Shown here: positions 34,386 to 43,129 of the stretch, piece after piece | How positions within the stretch are numbered: the first letter of the stretch is position 1 | Layout of the letters: each line of letters opens with the position of its first letter | Source of the DNA: Polynucleobacter antarcticus | GTDB taxonomy: Bacteria; Pseudomonadota; Gammaproteobacteria; Burkholderiales; Burkholderiaceae | Direction of reading: 5' to 3' | NCBI RefSeq assembly: GCF_013307245.1 | Contig: NZ_CP028941.1 | Location: 1,488,001-1,552,000 of the forward strand | Length of the DNA stretch: 64,000 nt | The notes under the pieces: generated by a model | The model's database searches: none | What the model saw: the letters and a program-made list of their open reading frames with translations, nothing else | What the model was told of the DNA's origin: nothing | Position numbers and translations under genes: made by a program

Positions 34386-36116
34386 GTGCAAAGCCAAACT
34401 CACAACGATGTCGAGCAACAACAGCAATATGGCGCCATCATTAGATCCCTATCGGGGAATGTGACCGCCCAAATCAGGGACTGGCAGTTGTTTTACCGAG
34501 CCGAACCATATGGGAGCATAGCGCCTCACCTGCATTTAGATAGTTTAAAAACAGACTGGACTGAGCCAAGAGGAGTGCTTGATGGTATTGCTATGCGCTT
34601 ACGATACTCTGACGTCAAGTTACATCAATCACTAAGCCCCGAGGGCATGGTGGAATCACTTGTATTTGAAGTATTAGAGCAAATCCGAGTGGAAAGTATT
34701 TGCCCGGATAGCTATAAGGGTAGTAAGCAAAATATGCAGACCCAATTTGTAGCTTGGATGCAGCAATTTATTGCAACTGGGGGAGTAGAAGGCAGTATTG
34801 GGCTCTTGTTAATCACCGTATTTTCAACAGTATGGATGAAGCTAAACAGCCATGAAATCCCACAACTCTTACAAGATATTGTGGAGGCTACTCGCGCCGG
34901 CATTGCAGATGGCATGGGAGGCTTGCTAGTTGAGCTTAAAAGACATCGAAATAAGCAATTAGCTTACGCAAAAATATCCAACGAGATAGTTAAGCTTGTT
35001 GCCCAGCTGATCGATGAAGAATATCGACATAATCCCAGTATTCGAACAAAACGAAAGCAGCACAGTAGCGCTTTTCTAAAAATTGAATGGGTGCCGCCGC
35101 AGAAAAGCAACCCTGCAATAAGTACGACATCTCCCGGTCAATCCCTCGTTGAAAAAAATCATTTCCTTAAGCAATCTCTCGGTAAATATCACGTCTTCAG
35201 CTCAGCTTACGATACCGAGATTGAAGCAAAGAAAAAGATCAGACCCGCACAGTTAGCTATTTATCAGGAAGAGTTGAACTGCGCAATAGCTGCCCAAACT
35301 ATTCCCTGGGCAAAACTCACACGCCTATACCAACAAATTTTTTTTAGATCCGTTCCTAAAAAATGGCAAATCACTGAGTCTGAAGGATTGCTTGATCGAC
35401 GTTATTTAATCCGTTCTGTCACGTCTCCATTACAACCCGCTCTTAATAAGCAACTTTCTAAAGATATTGAGATATGTGCAAAAGTTGCCATTCTCATCGA
35501 TTGCTCCGGCTCCATGAAAGAGCAGCGCACCCAAATTGCTTGCAGCGTAGATGCCCTAGTAAGGATCCTAGAGCAGGCAGGCATTCAAACTGAAGTGCTT
35601 GGCTACAGTACTAATAGTTGGCAAGGTGGCAGACCCTTTAAAGAGTGGCGGAAAGGCGGGCAGGAAGCAAATCCTGGGCGCCTAAATGAACGAGCCCATT
35701 GGATCTTTAAAGATTTTAAGACCAACTGGCGAAGATCAAGGGCTGGTATTGCAGCGCTCTTAAGGCCTGAAATTTATGCTGAAAGTGTTGATGGGGAGGC
35801 ACTGTTATGGGCAGCAGAACGTTTACAAAAGAGCGATGCCAATAAAAGCTCAAATAAAAAGCTTATTCTTTTTTCAGATGGCTGCCCCATGGATCGCGCT
35901 ACGATTGAGGCTAATGGTGAAGAATTTCTGAAAAATCATTTACTACAAGCAGTGACCTGGTGTCAGCATCAGCCTCATCTAGAATTATGGGGGTGTGGCA
36001 TCGGCGAAGAGCTACGAGCACATTTTAAAAATAGATTGAGTTGGGATTTAAGTAAAGACAATACAACCGAACGACTTATTCACTGGGCCAAAGAGTTTAA
36101 ATCGAAAATTGTCTAG
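34386..36116 (+). CDS. CobT-like protein with C-terminal VWA domain
   Basis: This 576-residue protein, probably read from GTG 34386, has a CobT-like N-terminal region and a C-terminal von Willebrand A domain. The metal-binding MIDAS motif is VAILIDCSGSMKEQRTQ near residue 370, with LFSDGCPMDRAT later. With the CobS-like ATPase it should form an ATPase/adaptor pair that remodels a client, by metal insertion or release of inhibitors. The client is unknown; CobN is absent here. Its stop overlaps the convergent GntR gene stop by three bases. Confidence 0.83.
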   Translation: MQSQTHNDVEQQQQYGAIIRSLSGNVTAQIRDWQLFYRAEPYGSIAPHLHLDSLKTDWTEPRGVLDGIAMRLRYSDVKLHQSLSPEGMVESLVFEVLEQIRVESICPDSYKGSKQNMQTQFVAWMQQFIATGGVEGSIGLLLITVFSTVWMKLNSHEIPQLLQDIVEATRAGIADGMGGLLVELKRHRNKQLAYAKISNEIVKLVAQLIDEEYRHNPSIRTKRKQHSSAFLKIEWVPPQKSNPAISTTSPGQSLVEKNHFLKQSLGKYHVFSSAYDTEIEAKKKIRPAQLAIYQEELNCAIAAQTIPWAKLTRLYQQIFFRSVPKKWQITESEGLLDRRYLIRSVTSPLQPALNKQLSKDIEICAKVAILIDCSGSMKEQRTQIACSVDALVRILEQAGIQTEVLGYSTNSWQGGRPFKEWRKGGQEANPGRLNERAHWIFKDFKTNWRRSRAGIAALLRPEIYAESVDGEALLWAAERLQKSDANKSSNKKLILFSDGCPMDRATIEANGEEFLKNHLLQAVTWCQHQPHLELWGCGIGEELRAHFKNRLSWDLSKDNTTERLIHWAKEFKSKIV

Positions 36117-36832
36117 GTAAGTAGTTCATTAAAGTATTCATGATTTGTTGTATTTAGCGTAGAAATTCTCCACTCGAGTGGTTCATCTTGAATATTGATC
36201 GCCACTCTACGAATCTGCAGCACTGGAGACTCTGGCTTCAGCTTTAGCCATAAAGCATGCTGCTTGCCTGCTAAAGTAGCACGTACTCTTTCATGCGTTT
36301 TAACAACGGACTGCCCATAGCGCATTTGATATAGCTGGTAAATACTACCTTCCCGTTTTTCAAATGTACTCTGAGTAAGACCTTTAAATCTCTTCTTATC
36401 TAGCGTGATGTGATCAATCATTACGCACTCATCCACCAAGAATAAGCGGTTGACAACTCGCCAAACAGGAGCGCCTTCTTTCAAACCCAGCTTATGAGCC
36501 TCTTCATGACTAGCTAATGCGCCATCAAAAGACACTGTTTCAACACGTGGATAGATTTTTTTATCTACATCCCATCGAACCACATGAAAAAAATAATACA
36601 GTAAGCGTTTTGCATCATGTTCAGCAATATAGGTGCCTTTTCCCTGTCGCCTAACAACAATACCTTCGGAGACCAGCTCATCAAAAGCTTTACGCAAGGT
36701 ACCAATAGATACATCCATCTCCTTGGCAAGATCTTTTTCTGATGGGAGAGGTTCTCCCATCAGAAATCGACCTCTGACTAAATCTTCGGTGATCTTACTT
36801 TTAACTTCTTGATAAGCTGCCAAAGATTTCAT
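36113..36832 (-). CDS. GntR family regulator with UTRA domain (HutC type)
   Basis: This 239-residue regulator has an N-terminal GntR winged helix (FLMGEPLPSEKDLAKEMDVS; GTLRKAFDELVSEGIVVRRQ) and a C-terminal UTRA effector domain (PVWRVVNRLFLVDECVMIDH; PVLQIRRVAINIQ). It lies 7 bases after suyB as the last gene of comC-suyA-suyB, so it probably controls sulfolactate use and its own operon. Candidate operators are the TTGCAA palindromes upstream of comC. Confidence 0.9.
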   Translation of the reverse strand: MKSLAAYQEVKSKITEDLVRGRFLMGEPLPSEKDLAKEMDVSIGTLRKAFDELVSEGIVVRRQGKGTYIAEHDAKRLLYYFFHVVRWDVDKKIYPRVETVSFDGALASHEEAHKLGLKEGAPVWRVVNRLFLVDECVMIDHITLDKKRFKGLTQSTFEKREGSIYQLYQMRYGQSVVKTHERVRATLAGKQHALWLKLKPESPVLQIRRVAINIQDEPLEWRISTLNTTNHEYFNELLT

Positions 36833-36839
36833 CGACTAC

Positions 36840-38012
36840 CTATGCAGACTCATACAAACGGGTCATGACAAATTCGCGATGGCCCAAAATCTCAGCTGCA
36901 GTTAACTCACCATTTGCTGTTCTTAAGAGTGCGTCTATGAGCTTATCACCAGCGCTATCCAGAGTTTCCTCACGGCGCAAGATGCCGGATACATCGACAT
37001 CAATGTGTTCGGACATAGTGCGGACTGTCTTTGAATTAGCGCATAGTTTAATTACCGGCAATATCGGATTACCAATGACATTACCCTGCCCAGTTGGGAA
37101 GAGGTGAGCAGCAAAACCAGAAGCTGCGCACAGGGTAACCATCTCAGCTGCAGCAGAGGATGAATCCATAAAATGTAAACCTGGAATCAATGGAGTTTCT
37201 GCCTTATCTAATACTCCGTCGACAATGCACTTTTTACCAATCTTTTGAATATTTCCGAGTGCCTTCTCTTCAATAGTTGTCAGGCCTCCAGCAATGTTTC
37301 CTTTGGTTGGCTGTGAGTCAGACAAATCACTGGTCTTATTCTTCTCAATAACATCTTGGTAGCGATCAAACATATGACGAAATTTAGCCTTAACTTCAGG
37401 GGTGCGGCAACGTGCCTCAACCAAATGCTCACCGCCAGTAAGCTCCGTAGTTTCACCAAACACTAAGGTAGCGCCAATTTCATATAACTTATCAAATGCA
37501 TTTCCGACAGATGGATTAGATCCACAGCCAGATGTCGTATCGGATTCACCACACTTGGTAGAAACCCATAGCTCAGATAATGGAGCCGAAACTCGCTGTT
37601 GCTTGGAAGCGTGCTTCATCATGGCATAGGCCGCTTTGCTGGCACTGGCAATGGTTGAAGTATCACCATTACCGCTGATCCAGAATCCTTCGACAGGTTT
37701 ACCAGATTTTTTAATCCCATCAACAACCTTGCCAGTCCATTGCGACTCAATACCAATAACCACGACACCTGCAACGTTAGGGTTGCAACCTGCACCAATT
37801 AACGTTCTAAAGTGGAGATCAAGGTCTGCGCCGAACTGCAGACGCCCATAGGGATGTGGGATTGCAATAGTCCCTTTAATATTATTTGCCACCGCTTCAC
37901 ATGCAGCATTGGATAGATCATCTAATGGCAAGATGATGACATGATTGCGAATGCCCATACGCCCATTCTCACGGCGGTAACCCATAAAACTAGCTTCTTT
38001 TAAATTAATCAT
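36840..38012 (-). CDS. suyB: (2R)-Sulfolactate sulfo-lyase, large subunit SuyB
   Basis: This 390-residue protein of the UxaA/altronate-dehydratase family matches SuyB length. Motifs are [20 protein letters not shown] at the N-terminus, [20 protein letters not shown] near the middle, and [20 protein letters not shown]. With SuyA it cleaves (R)-3-sulfolactate to pyruvate and sulfite. Altronate dehydratase is the alternative, but a separate small SAF subunit, an adjacent ComC-type dehydrogenase and the lack of uronate genes favour SuyB. The gap to suyA is 40 bases. Confidence 0.88.
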   Translation of the reverse strand: MINLKEASFMGYRRENGRMGIRNHVIILPLDDLSNAACEAVANNIKGTIAIPHPYGRLQFGADLDLHFRTLIGAGCNPNVAGVVVIGIESQWTGKVVDGIKKSGKPVEGFWISGNGDTSTIASASKAAYAMMKHASKQQRVSAPLSELWVSTKCGESDTTSGCGSNPSVGNAFDKLYEIGATLVFGETTELTGGEHLVEARCRTPEVKAKFRHMFDRYQDVIEKNKTSDLSDSQPTKGNIAGGLTTIEEKALGNIQKIGKKCIVDGVLDKAETPLIPGLHFMDSSSAAAEMVTLCAASGFAAHLFPTGQGNVIGNPILPVIKLCANSKTVRTMSEHIDVDVSGILRREETLDSAGDKLIDALLRTANGELTAAEILGHREFVMTRLYESA

Positions 38013-38052
38013 TTTCTAACTTTCTGAATATCGTAATGAACACGTGTGTGGC

Positions 38053-38334
38053 TTACCAACGCTTAGTTTTGACATTTTGAACATGGGTATGCTCCCCTTT
38101 TTTAATTGGGGCAACTACCTTACCAATATCAACGCCATACTTAATGATGGTGTCGCCAGACTTAAGGTCTTGCAACGCGATCTTGTGTCCGATTGGAATA
38201 TCACTTTCAGATCTGATGTTCACTGTGCTATCACCCTCCATGACCCAGCCCACCAAATCCGTACCAGCTTTAATACCCTCAACCACGATAACGCCAACAA
38301 CGTCTCCTGGCTCATGCACGACAAAATGAATCAT
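38053..38334 (-). CDS. suyA: (2R)-Sulfolactate sulfo-lyase, small SAF subunit SuyA
   Basis: This 93-residue SAF-domain protein contains FVVHEPGDVVGVIVVEGIKA and IPIGHKIALQDLKSGDTIIK, the typical UxaA N-terminal unit found as the separate SuyA subunit. It partners SuyB, encoded next. It lies between comC (gap 31 bases) and suyB in one operon. The size fits SuyA. Confidence 0.88.
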   Translation of the reverse strand: MIHFVVHEPGDVVGVIVVEGIKAGTDLVGWVMEGDSTVNIRSESDIPIGHKIALQDLKSGDTIIKYGVDIGKVVAPIKKGEHTHVQNVKTKRW

Positions 38335-38365
38335 TTGCTTCTCCTTATTAATTTTTCAAAATAAA

Positions 38366-39373
38366 TTACTTCCAAGATCTCGTAATACCATCTTGTATCT
38401 CCCCAACTACTTGCTCGGTTACCACAACGCCAGAGGCTAGAGCTTGACTGCGCTGCTTAAAACGTCTTTGACCTGGTAATCGGATGCCTTTATCAGCTGT
38501 CAGTACCTTTAAAAAGTCGTTAAATCTATCTTGATATTTCGCCCCACCAGAAAGCCCTGGGTCAATAGTTATTAATAACTGACCAATTCGAGGTCGATTG
38601 CCGCGGGCATCAAAAAAGGAATCTGCCTCATATGAAAAGCGGCTGCCCGATAAACCAACTACGAGCAACTCGATCATCAATGCAAGCAAGGCACCTTTAT
38701 CACCACCCAAAGGAACCATCAACCCTTTCAATCCTTCCTGTGGATTAGTAGTAGGTTGACCATCTGCAGTGAGGGCCCACCCCTCAGGTATGGACTCCCC
38801 TTTCTTAGCGGCGACGAGTAGCTTACCGCGTGCTACTGCTGAGAGCGACATATCGATCACAAGAGGATCACCATTGGTATTAGGAAAAGCCGCAGCGATA
38901 GGATTAGTTCCAAAAATAGCCTTGCTTCCGCCAATCATTGGCATGGCAGCAGGGGTATTACCAAACAGCAGGGAGATATAGCCCGCACGGGCAGCAGCCT
39001 CAACAAAATGTCCAGCCACCCCAAAGTGATGGCTATTAGTCACAGCAACCAATCCTATTCCAGTCTTGGAGGCTAGGTTGACTGATAAATCAGTCGCAAA
39101 ACGTAGGGCTGGAAAAGCTAGTCCATCACGAGCATCGACCAATGCACCAGAACTCTTGTAAGGGCGGACTTTAATTTTTGGTGCGAGCTCAATGCGGCCA
39201 TTGATGGCATGACTGGCATATTGAGAAACACGAGCTAATCCATGAGACGCCAAACCATCTAATTCAGCCAGAGCTAAAAATTGAGCAGTCTCCAGGGCAG
39301 CTTTTTCACCAATACCTGCCGCCTCTAGACCTTTCGAGGCCAACTTAACCATGTCTTGATAAGAAAGATTCAA
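38366..39373 (-). CDS. comC: Ldh2-family dehydrogenase, ComC-like (R)-sulfolactate dehydrogenase
   Basis: This 335-residue member of the malate/L-lactate (type 2) dehydrogenase family has LAELDGLASHGLARVSQYAS near the N-terminus, the VTNSHHFGVAGHFVEAA motif, and IFGTNPIAAAFPNTNGDPLV. ComC interconverts (R)-sulfolactate and sulfopyruvate with NAD(P)H. It is the first gene of comC-suyA-suyB-gntR. The context supports ComC over ordinary lactate or ureidoglycolate dehydrogenase. The partner SlcC, which handles (S)-sulfolactate in other bacteria, is not in the window. Confidence 0.83.
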   Translation of the reverse strand: MNLSYQDMVKLASKGLEAAGIGEKAALETAQFLALAELDGLASHGLARVSQYASHAINGRIELAPKIKVRPYKSSGALVDARDGLAFPALRFATDLSVNLASKTGIGLVAVTNSHHFGVAGHFVEAAARAGYISLLFGNTPAAMPMIGGSKAIFGTNPIAAAFPNTNGDPLVIDMSLSAVARGKLLVAAKKGESIPEGWALTADGQPTTNPQEGLKGLMVPLGGDKGALLALMIELLVVGLSGSRFSYEADSFFDARGNRPRIGQLLITIDPGLSGGAKYQDRFNDFLKVLTADKGIRLPGQRRFKQRSQALASGVVVTEQVVGEIQDGITRSWK

Positions 39374-39614
39374 ATGTAGCTCCCAAATCTATTTTGCAAT
39401 GCAACAAAGTAGCTATGGTGGCAAACAACCCTATGCTTAGAATGCAGGGTTTCTATGACTTGACTTGGAATCAACACAGCGTTCAGAATAGATGACATTG
39501 CAACATCATATAGATGATTTAAATGACCTGCAAGGATAAGCAGTATTGGCTGGATAAAAGGCTCTCACATTGCCTAGAAATGATGAGCAAATAATTTAAC
39601 GATGGAGAAGCAAA
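39374..39614. promoter_or_regulatory. Divergent promoter region with TTGCAA palindromes
   Basis: This is a 241-base gap between comC (minus) and a Bug protein gene (plus). It holds TTGCAATGCAA (39394-39404) and ATGACATTGCAACATCAT (39492-39509); the second has outer arms ATGA/TCAT around TTGCAA. They may be operators for the GntR protein encoded at 36113. No other gene is seen here. Confidence 0.45.
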
Positions 39615-40604
39615 ATGTTTAAAAAGGTAATTTTTAATAATTTACGTAATACATTGATTTCCCTTGGGATCTTGGCGAGTATTGCTGCACCACTGACTAC
39701 TCAAGCTCAATCATGGCCAGATAAACCGGTTAAGCTCATCATTCCATTCGCACCTGGTGGAACGACCGATATTCTTGGGCGAATTCTGGCGCAACAAATG
39801 ACAACCGTACTGGGTCAAAACGTCATCGTTGAAAATAAAGGTGGTGCCGGCGGCAATATTGGCGCAGAAATAGTAGCGAATGCGCCGCCAAATGGTTACA
39901 CATTATTGCTAGCCTCCGGCAGTATGATGACTGTTAATCCGCATCTCTATCAGAAGTTACCTCTCAATTACATGACGGATTTGACCTACATAACGACTGT
40001 AGCTGGCGGCCCCATGTTGGTCTCTGTTAACCCAAATCTACCAGTCAATAATCTAAAAGAGTTAATTGCCCTAGCAAAAACCAAGCCACTGACTTTTGGT
40101 TCAGCTGGTATTGGCAGTCAAGTGCACATGGCTGGTGAAAATTTCAACTATGCAGCAGGTATTAATGCAACGCATGTGCCGTATAAAGGTGAAGCTCCAG
40201 CAATGAACGATTTAGTGTCTGGCCAAATTGACTTTATGGTTGGTAACCTTCCCGCAGCAGCTGGATTTGCAAAAGCTGGAAGAATTAAAGCGCTAGCAAT
40301 AACGAGCAGCAAGCGTGTCACTCAACTACCAGAGGTACCAACAGTTTCTGAAGCAGCCATCCCTGGATTCGTTAATCTTGGCTGGTTTGCATTAGCAGCG
40401 CCATCTGGAACGCCTAAAGCAATCGTAGAAAAAATTTCTGCGGCAACCCAAAAAGCTTTGGAGTCAGATGCAATGCGCAAGAGTCTTGAGCTTAACGGTT
40501 TGACTGGCATTATTACTAGCCAAAAAGATCTGGAAGTACAGATTAAAAATGAGTCGGCCAATTGGGAAAAAGTGATTAAGGCGCGCAATATTAAGGCGCA
40601 ATAA
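39615..40604 (+). CDS. Bug/TctC-family periplasmic binding protein
   Basis: This 329-residue protein has a signal peptide (RNTLISLGILASIAAPLTTQ then AQ) and Bug motifs WPDKPVKLIIPFAPGGTTDI and VIVENKGGAGGNIGAEIVA. It is divergent from comC-suyAB and convergent with the TSUP exporter gene. Sulfolactate or another carboxylate is a likely ligand. As with the protein at 23378, no TctA/TctB genes accompany it. The ribosome site GGAGAAG lies a few bases upstream of the ATG. Confidence 0.9.
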   Translation: MFKKVIFNNLRNTLISLGILASIAAPLTTQAQSWPDKPVKLIIPFAPGGTTDILGRILAQQMTTVLGQNVIVENKGGAGGNIGAEIVANAPPNGYTLLLASGSMMTVNPHLYQKLPLNYMTDLTYITTVAGGPMLVSVNPNLPVNNLKELIALAKTKPLTFGSAGIGSQVHMAGENFNYAAGINATHVPYKGEAPAMNDLVSGQIDFMVGNLPAAAGFAKAGRIKALAITSSKRVTQLPEVPTVSEAAIPGFVNLGWFALAAPSGTPKAIVEKISAATQKALESDAMRKSLELNGLTGIITSQKDLEVQIKNESANWEKVIKARNIKAQ

Positions 40605-40614
40605 TTGTTATTCG

Positions 40615-40644
40615 GTTGCCATTACACAATATCGTAATGGCAAC
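40615..40644. terminator. Hairpin terminator between Bug and TSUP genes
   Basis: GTTGCCATTAC (40615-40625) pairs perfectly with GTAATGGCAAC (40634-40644) over an 8-base loop. A TTTT run follows on the plus strand. It lies between convergent genes and can serve the Bug gene, and less strongly the TSUP gene. Confidence 0.85.
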
Positions 40645-40646
40645 TT

Positions 40647-41366
40647 TTAGAACTGCCTTAACACCAATAGTAGTCCTGAAAATAGCAAAATCAGCCCATA
40701 TATGCGTTGGACACCTGCCATACTCATCTTAGAATGCATGCGAGTACCAAGCCACATGCCTAGACCCATAGGAAAAACTAAGGCGATAGCAAGACCAAAT
40801 ATGTTGGAACTCAAAAGCAAACCGGTCACAATCATAAAAATGAGTCTGAGGAAAGTCAGCATCAAAATAGCGAATGCCATAGTGGCTCTCACTACATGAG
40901 GATTTGCAATTCGCATTTGCAAATATGAAGCATAAATTGCGCCACCGGTAGCGAAGAGCGCTGTAAAAATTCCACCGGCTATCCCAAAAGGTAAAGCCCA
41001 CCACTGATTAATTTTTTTATGCACATCAGATTTTCGAATCATGAGCACTCTTACCCCATTGAGGGTAGCAAAACATCCTAAGATCGCTAGTAGTGGTTCG
41101 CTTGGAGCGGAGAGTAATAATGTTATGCCGATCAGCATACCAAGCAAAGTGAAGGGTAGTATCCAGATTAGCTCGGCCTTATCCGCCTCCCCCGACAAAC
41201 GTCGACCCAAATATAGCGATGCAACAATATCGATTAGCACCATCACTGGAACTATCGATTGAAGTGGATAGAATTGCGCCAAAATGGGTACAGCAACTAA
41301 GGATGCGCCGAAACCAGAAATTCCAAAAATAAAATAGGCAATGAAGATGGCCAATGAAGCCATCAC
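40647..41366 (-). CDS. TauE/SafE (TSUP) family exporter, second copy
   Basis: This 239-residue membrane protein has the TSUP pattern: helix 1 with FGISGFGASLVAVPIL and a second repeat with LPFGIAGGIFTALFATGGAI. Family members export sulfite, sulfoacetate or C2/C3 anions. The start is GTG 41366 or ATG 41363. It lies 32 bases after the reductase flavoprotein gene on the same strand, so it is the last gene of that operon. Linking an anion exporter to a fumarate-reductase/fumarase-like operon is unusual and hints that the pathway releases an inorganic anion such as sulfite. Confidence 0.88.
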   Translation of the reverse strand: MMASLAIFIAYFIFGISGFGASLVAVPILAQFYPLQSIVPVMVLIDIVASLYLGRRLSGEADKAELIWILPFTLLGMLIGITLLLSAPSEPLLAILGCFATLNGVRVLMIRKSDVHKKINQWWALPFGIAGGIFTALFATGGAIYASYLQMRIANPHVVRATMAFAILMLTFLRLIFMIVTGLLLSSNIFGLAIALVFPMGLGMWLGTRMHSKMSMAGVQRIYGLILLFSGLLLVLRQF

Positions 41367-41398
41367 AAGTGAAGTAGGTTCAATGAACTCAAAAATAA

Positions 41399-43129
41399 TT
41401 AAGCCTCAACTAGGATCGTCTCACCTGGTTTGACTAAATTAAATAGTACTGGCCTATTTTCAATACGTAATTGATCTTGGTCTAACTTCACGGCAGTGAA
41501 ATAGGAAGTTTCTAAATCCCCTGGTTTGGGAAAGTCCTCTCGATAATGAGCGCCTCGCGAGTTTTCACGGGCAATCGCAGCTTCGGTAACAGACTTGCTC
41601 ACCAAGATAAGATTACGTAGGTTCATCCAATCTTGCCAAGTGAGGTTATAAGCACGCTGCAGGTCTCCAACACCCATCTGGTTAAGAGATTGTTCTAGTG
41701 CATCTAGTTTTACTTTAGCCCGAAGTAAACTTTCCTCAGTGCGAGAGATACCAACATCATTCCACATACAGTCTGCAAGTTGATCGCGAATGACCTCGAT
41801 GTCGCCTGGTGCACGAAGTAAAGGAGCCTCATGTGCCTGAATACTAGCGGCAACCTCTTCCATATTGCATGGCGCTAAGGTTTGATTCGTCACCCACTTT
41901 GCCATCACATCACCGGCAATGCCCCCAAAAACTGTAGAGTTAGCAACCCCATTGCCACCTAAGCGGTTTGCGCCGTGAACACCACCTGTATCTTCACCTG
42001 CAGCAAAAAGGCCTGGTAGATCGGTGCTGCAATCTTTGCGGAATACCAAACCACCCATCATGTAATGGGCTGTTGGCACTACCTCTACTAGATCTTGAGC
42101 TAAATCAAAGCCACTATCTGCACAGCGCTCCACCATACCTTTGAATAATTTGCGGACGTTCTCAGGGCCTAAGTGACTCATCTGAATATAAACACCGCCA
42201 TTAGGTGTGGAACGTCCTGCTCGAATTTCTGAATTAATAGACCGCGAAACAATATCACGCGTAGCACGCTCATTGCGTGAGTCGTAATTACCCATGAAAC
42301 GCTCTTTATCGCCATTTAGTAAATATCCACCAGCACCGCGCAAGCCCTCCTCCAATACCGTGCCTGTCATGCGCGTACCTGGTCCAGCTAGTAGACCAGT
42401 AGGATGAAACTGCACCATCTCCATATCTCTAAGAACCAAGCCAGCACGCAGGGCCATGGCTAAGCCATCACAACTTTTATCACCCGATGGAGTGTGATAC
42501 TTGTACATGGTTGGACCACCACCTGTTGCCAGCAGAACGGCTTTGGCTCTTACCAAGGAAAACTCACCCGTTTGCATATCAATCATCAGTACTCCAGCCA
42601 ATGACTTGCCGTCAGCGCTATGAATTAACTCTATAGCGCGATATTCTTCTAAGCGATGAATGCCGCGAGCCCAGACTTGCTCAGCTAATCGATTGATAAT
42701 TTCAATACCGGTTAAATCACCTTTATGCACCGTTCGATCAAATGTTTGACCTGCAAATGCTTTTTGATGAATAGTGCCGTCTGGATTACGATCAAAGAAG
42801 CAGCCTAACTCATTTTCAAGTTCACGAATACGCTCAACAGAAATGCTGGCTAATGTCCAAGCCAAATCCTGATCACATAACCATTTTCCACCCTCAATCG
42901 TATCCATAAAGTGCCGCTCAACCGAATCACCTTCTGCAAGTGCTACGTTGTACCCGCCCTGCACCATACGCGTACAGCCACACTTACCTAAAAGACCTTT
43001 GACAGCAATCGTAATATGTAAATTTGGATTTGTTTGATGGGCATGCAACGCAGCAAATAGTCCTGCACCGCCAGAACCTAAAATCAAAATATCAGTTTCT
43101 ATAGTCTTCATATTAGTTGGTGCATTCAT
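41399..43129 (-). CDS. Fumarate reductase/succinate dehydrogenase-like flavoprotein without covalent-FAD histidine
   Basis: This 576-residue flavoprotein has the FAD motif ILILGSGGAGLFAALHA, the HPTGLLAGPG loop, active-site candidates in TAHYMMGG and HGANRLGGN, and an Arg-rich RNERATRDIVSR segment. Where FrdA/SdhA have the His that bonds FAD covalently (SHTVAA), this protein has C52 (GCTRMVQGG), so FAD is probably held non-covalently. Dedicated Fe-S and membrane subunits are encoded upstream. It should oxidise succinate or a related dicarboxylate, or reduce the unsaturated partner. Its ATG overlaps the stop of the hydratase beta gene. It is likely an accessory enzyme and not the main SDH. Confidence 0.85.
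   Translation of the reverse strand: MNAPTNMKTIETDILILGSGGAGLFAALHAHQTNPNLHITIAVKGLLGKCGCTRMVQGGYNVALAEGDSVERHFMDTIEGGKWLCDQDLAWTLASISVERIRELENELGCFFDRNPDGTIHQKAFAGQTFDRTVHKGDLTGIEIINRLAEQVWARGIHRLEEYRAIELIHSADGKSLAGVLMIDMQTGEFSLVRAKAVLLATGGGPTMYKYHTPSGDKSCDGLAMALRAGLVLRDMEMVQFHPTGLLAGPGTRMTGTVLEEGLRGAGGYLLNGDKERFMGNYDSRNERATRDIVSRSINSEIRAGRSTPNGGVYIQMSHLGPENVRKLFKGMVERCADSGFDLAQDLVEVVPTAHYMMGGLVFRKDCSTDLPGLFAAGEDTGGVHGANRLGGNGVANSTVFGGIAGDVMAKWVTNQTLAPCNMEEVAASIQAHEAPLLRAPGDIEVIRDQLADCMWNDVGISRTEESLLRAKVKLDALEQSLNQMGVGDLQRAYNLTWQDWMNLRNLILVSKSVTEAAIARENSRGAHYREDFPKPGDLETSYFTAVKLDQDQLRIENRPVLFNLVKPGETILVEA

Noticed and set aside
33383..36116. True cobaltochelatase for cobalamin synthesis
   Set aside because: No CobN or other cobalamin gene is in the window; the pair is kept as CobS/CobT-like with unknown client.
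36840..38334. Altronate dehydratase (UxaA)
   Set aside because: Split small and large subunits, an adjacent ComC-type dehydrogenase and no uronate genes favour SuyAB.
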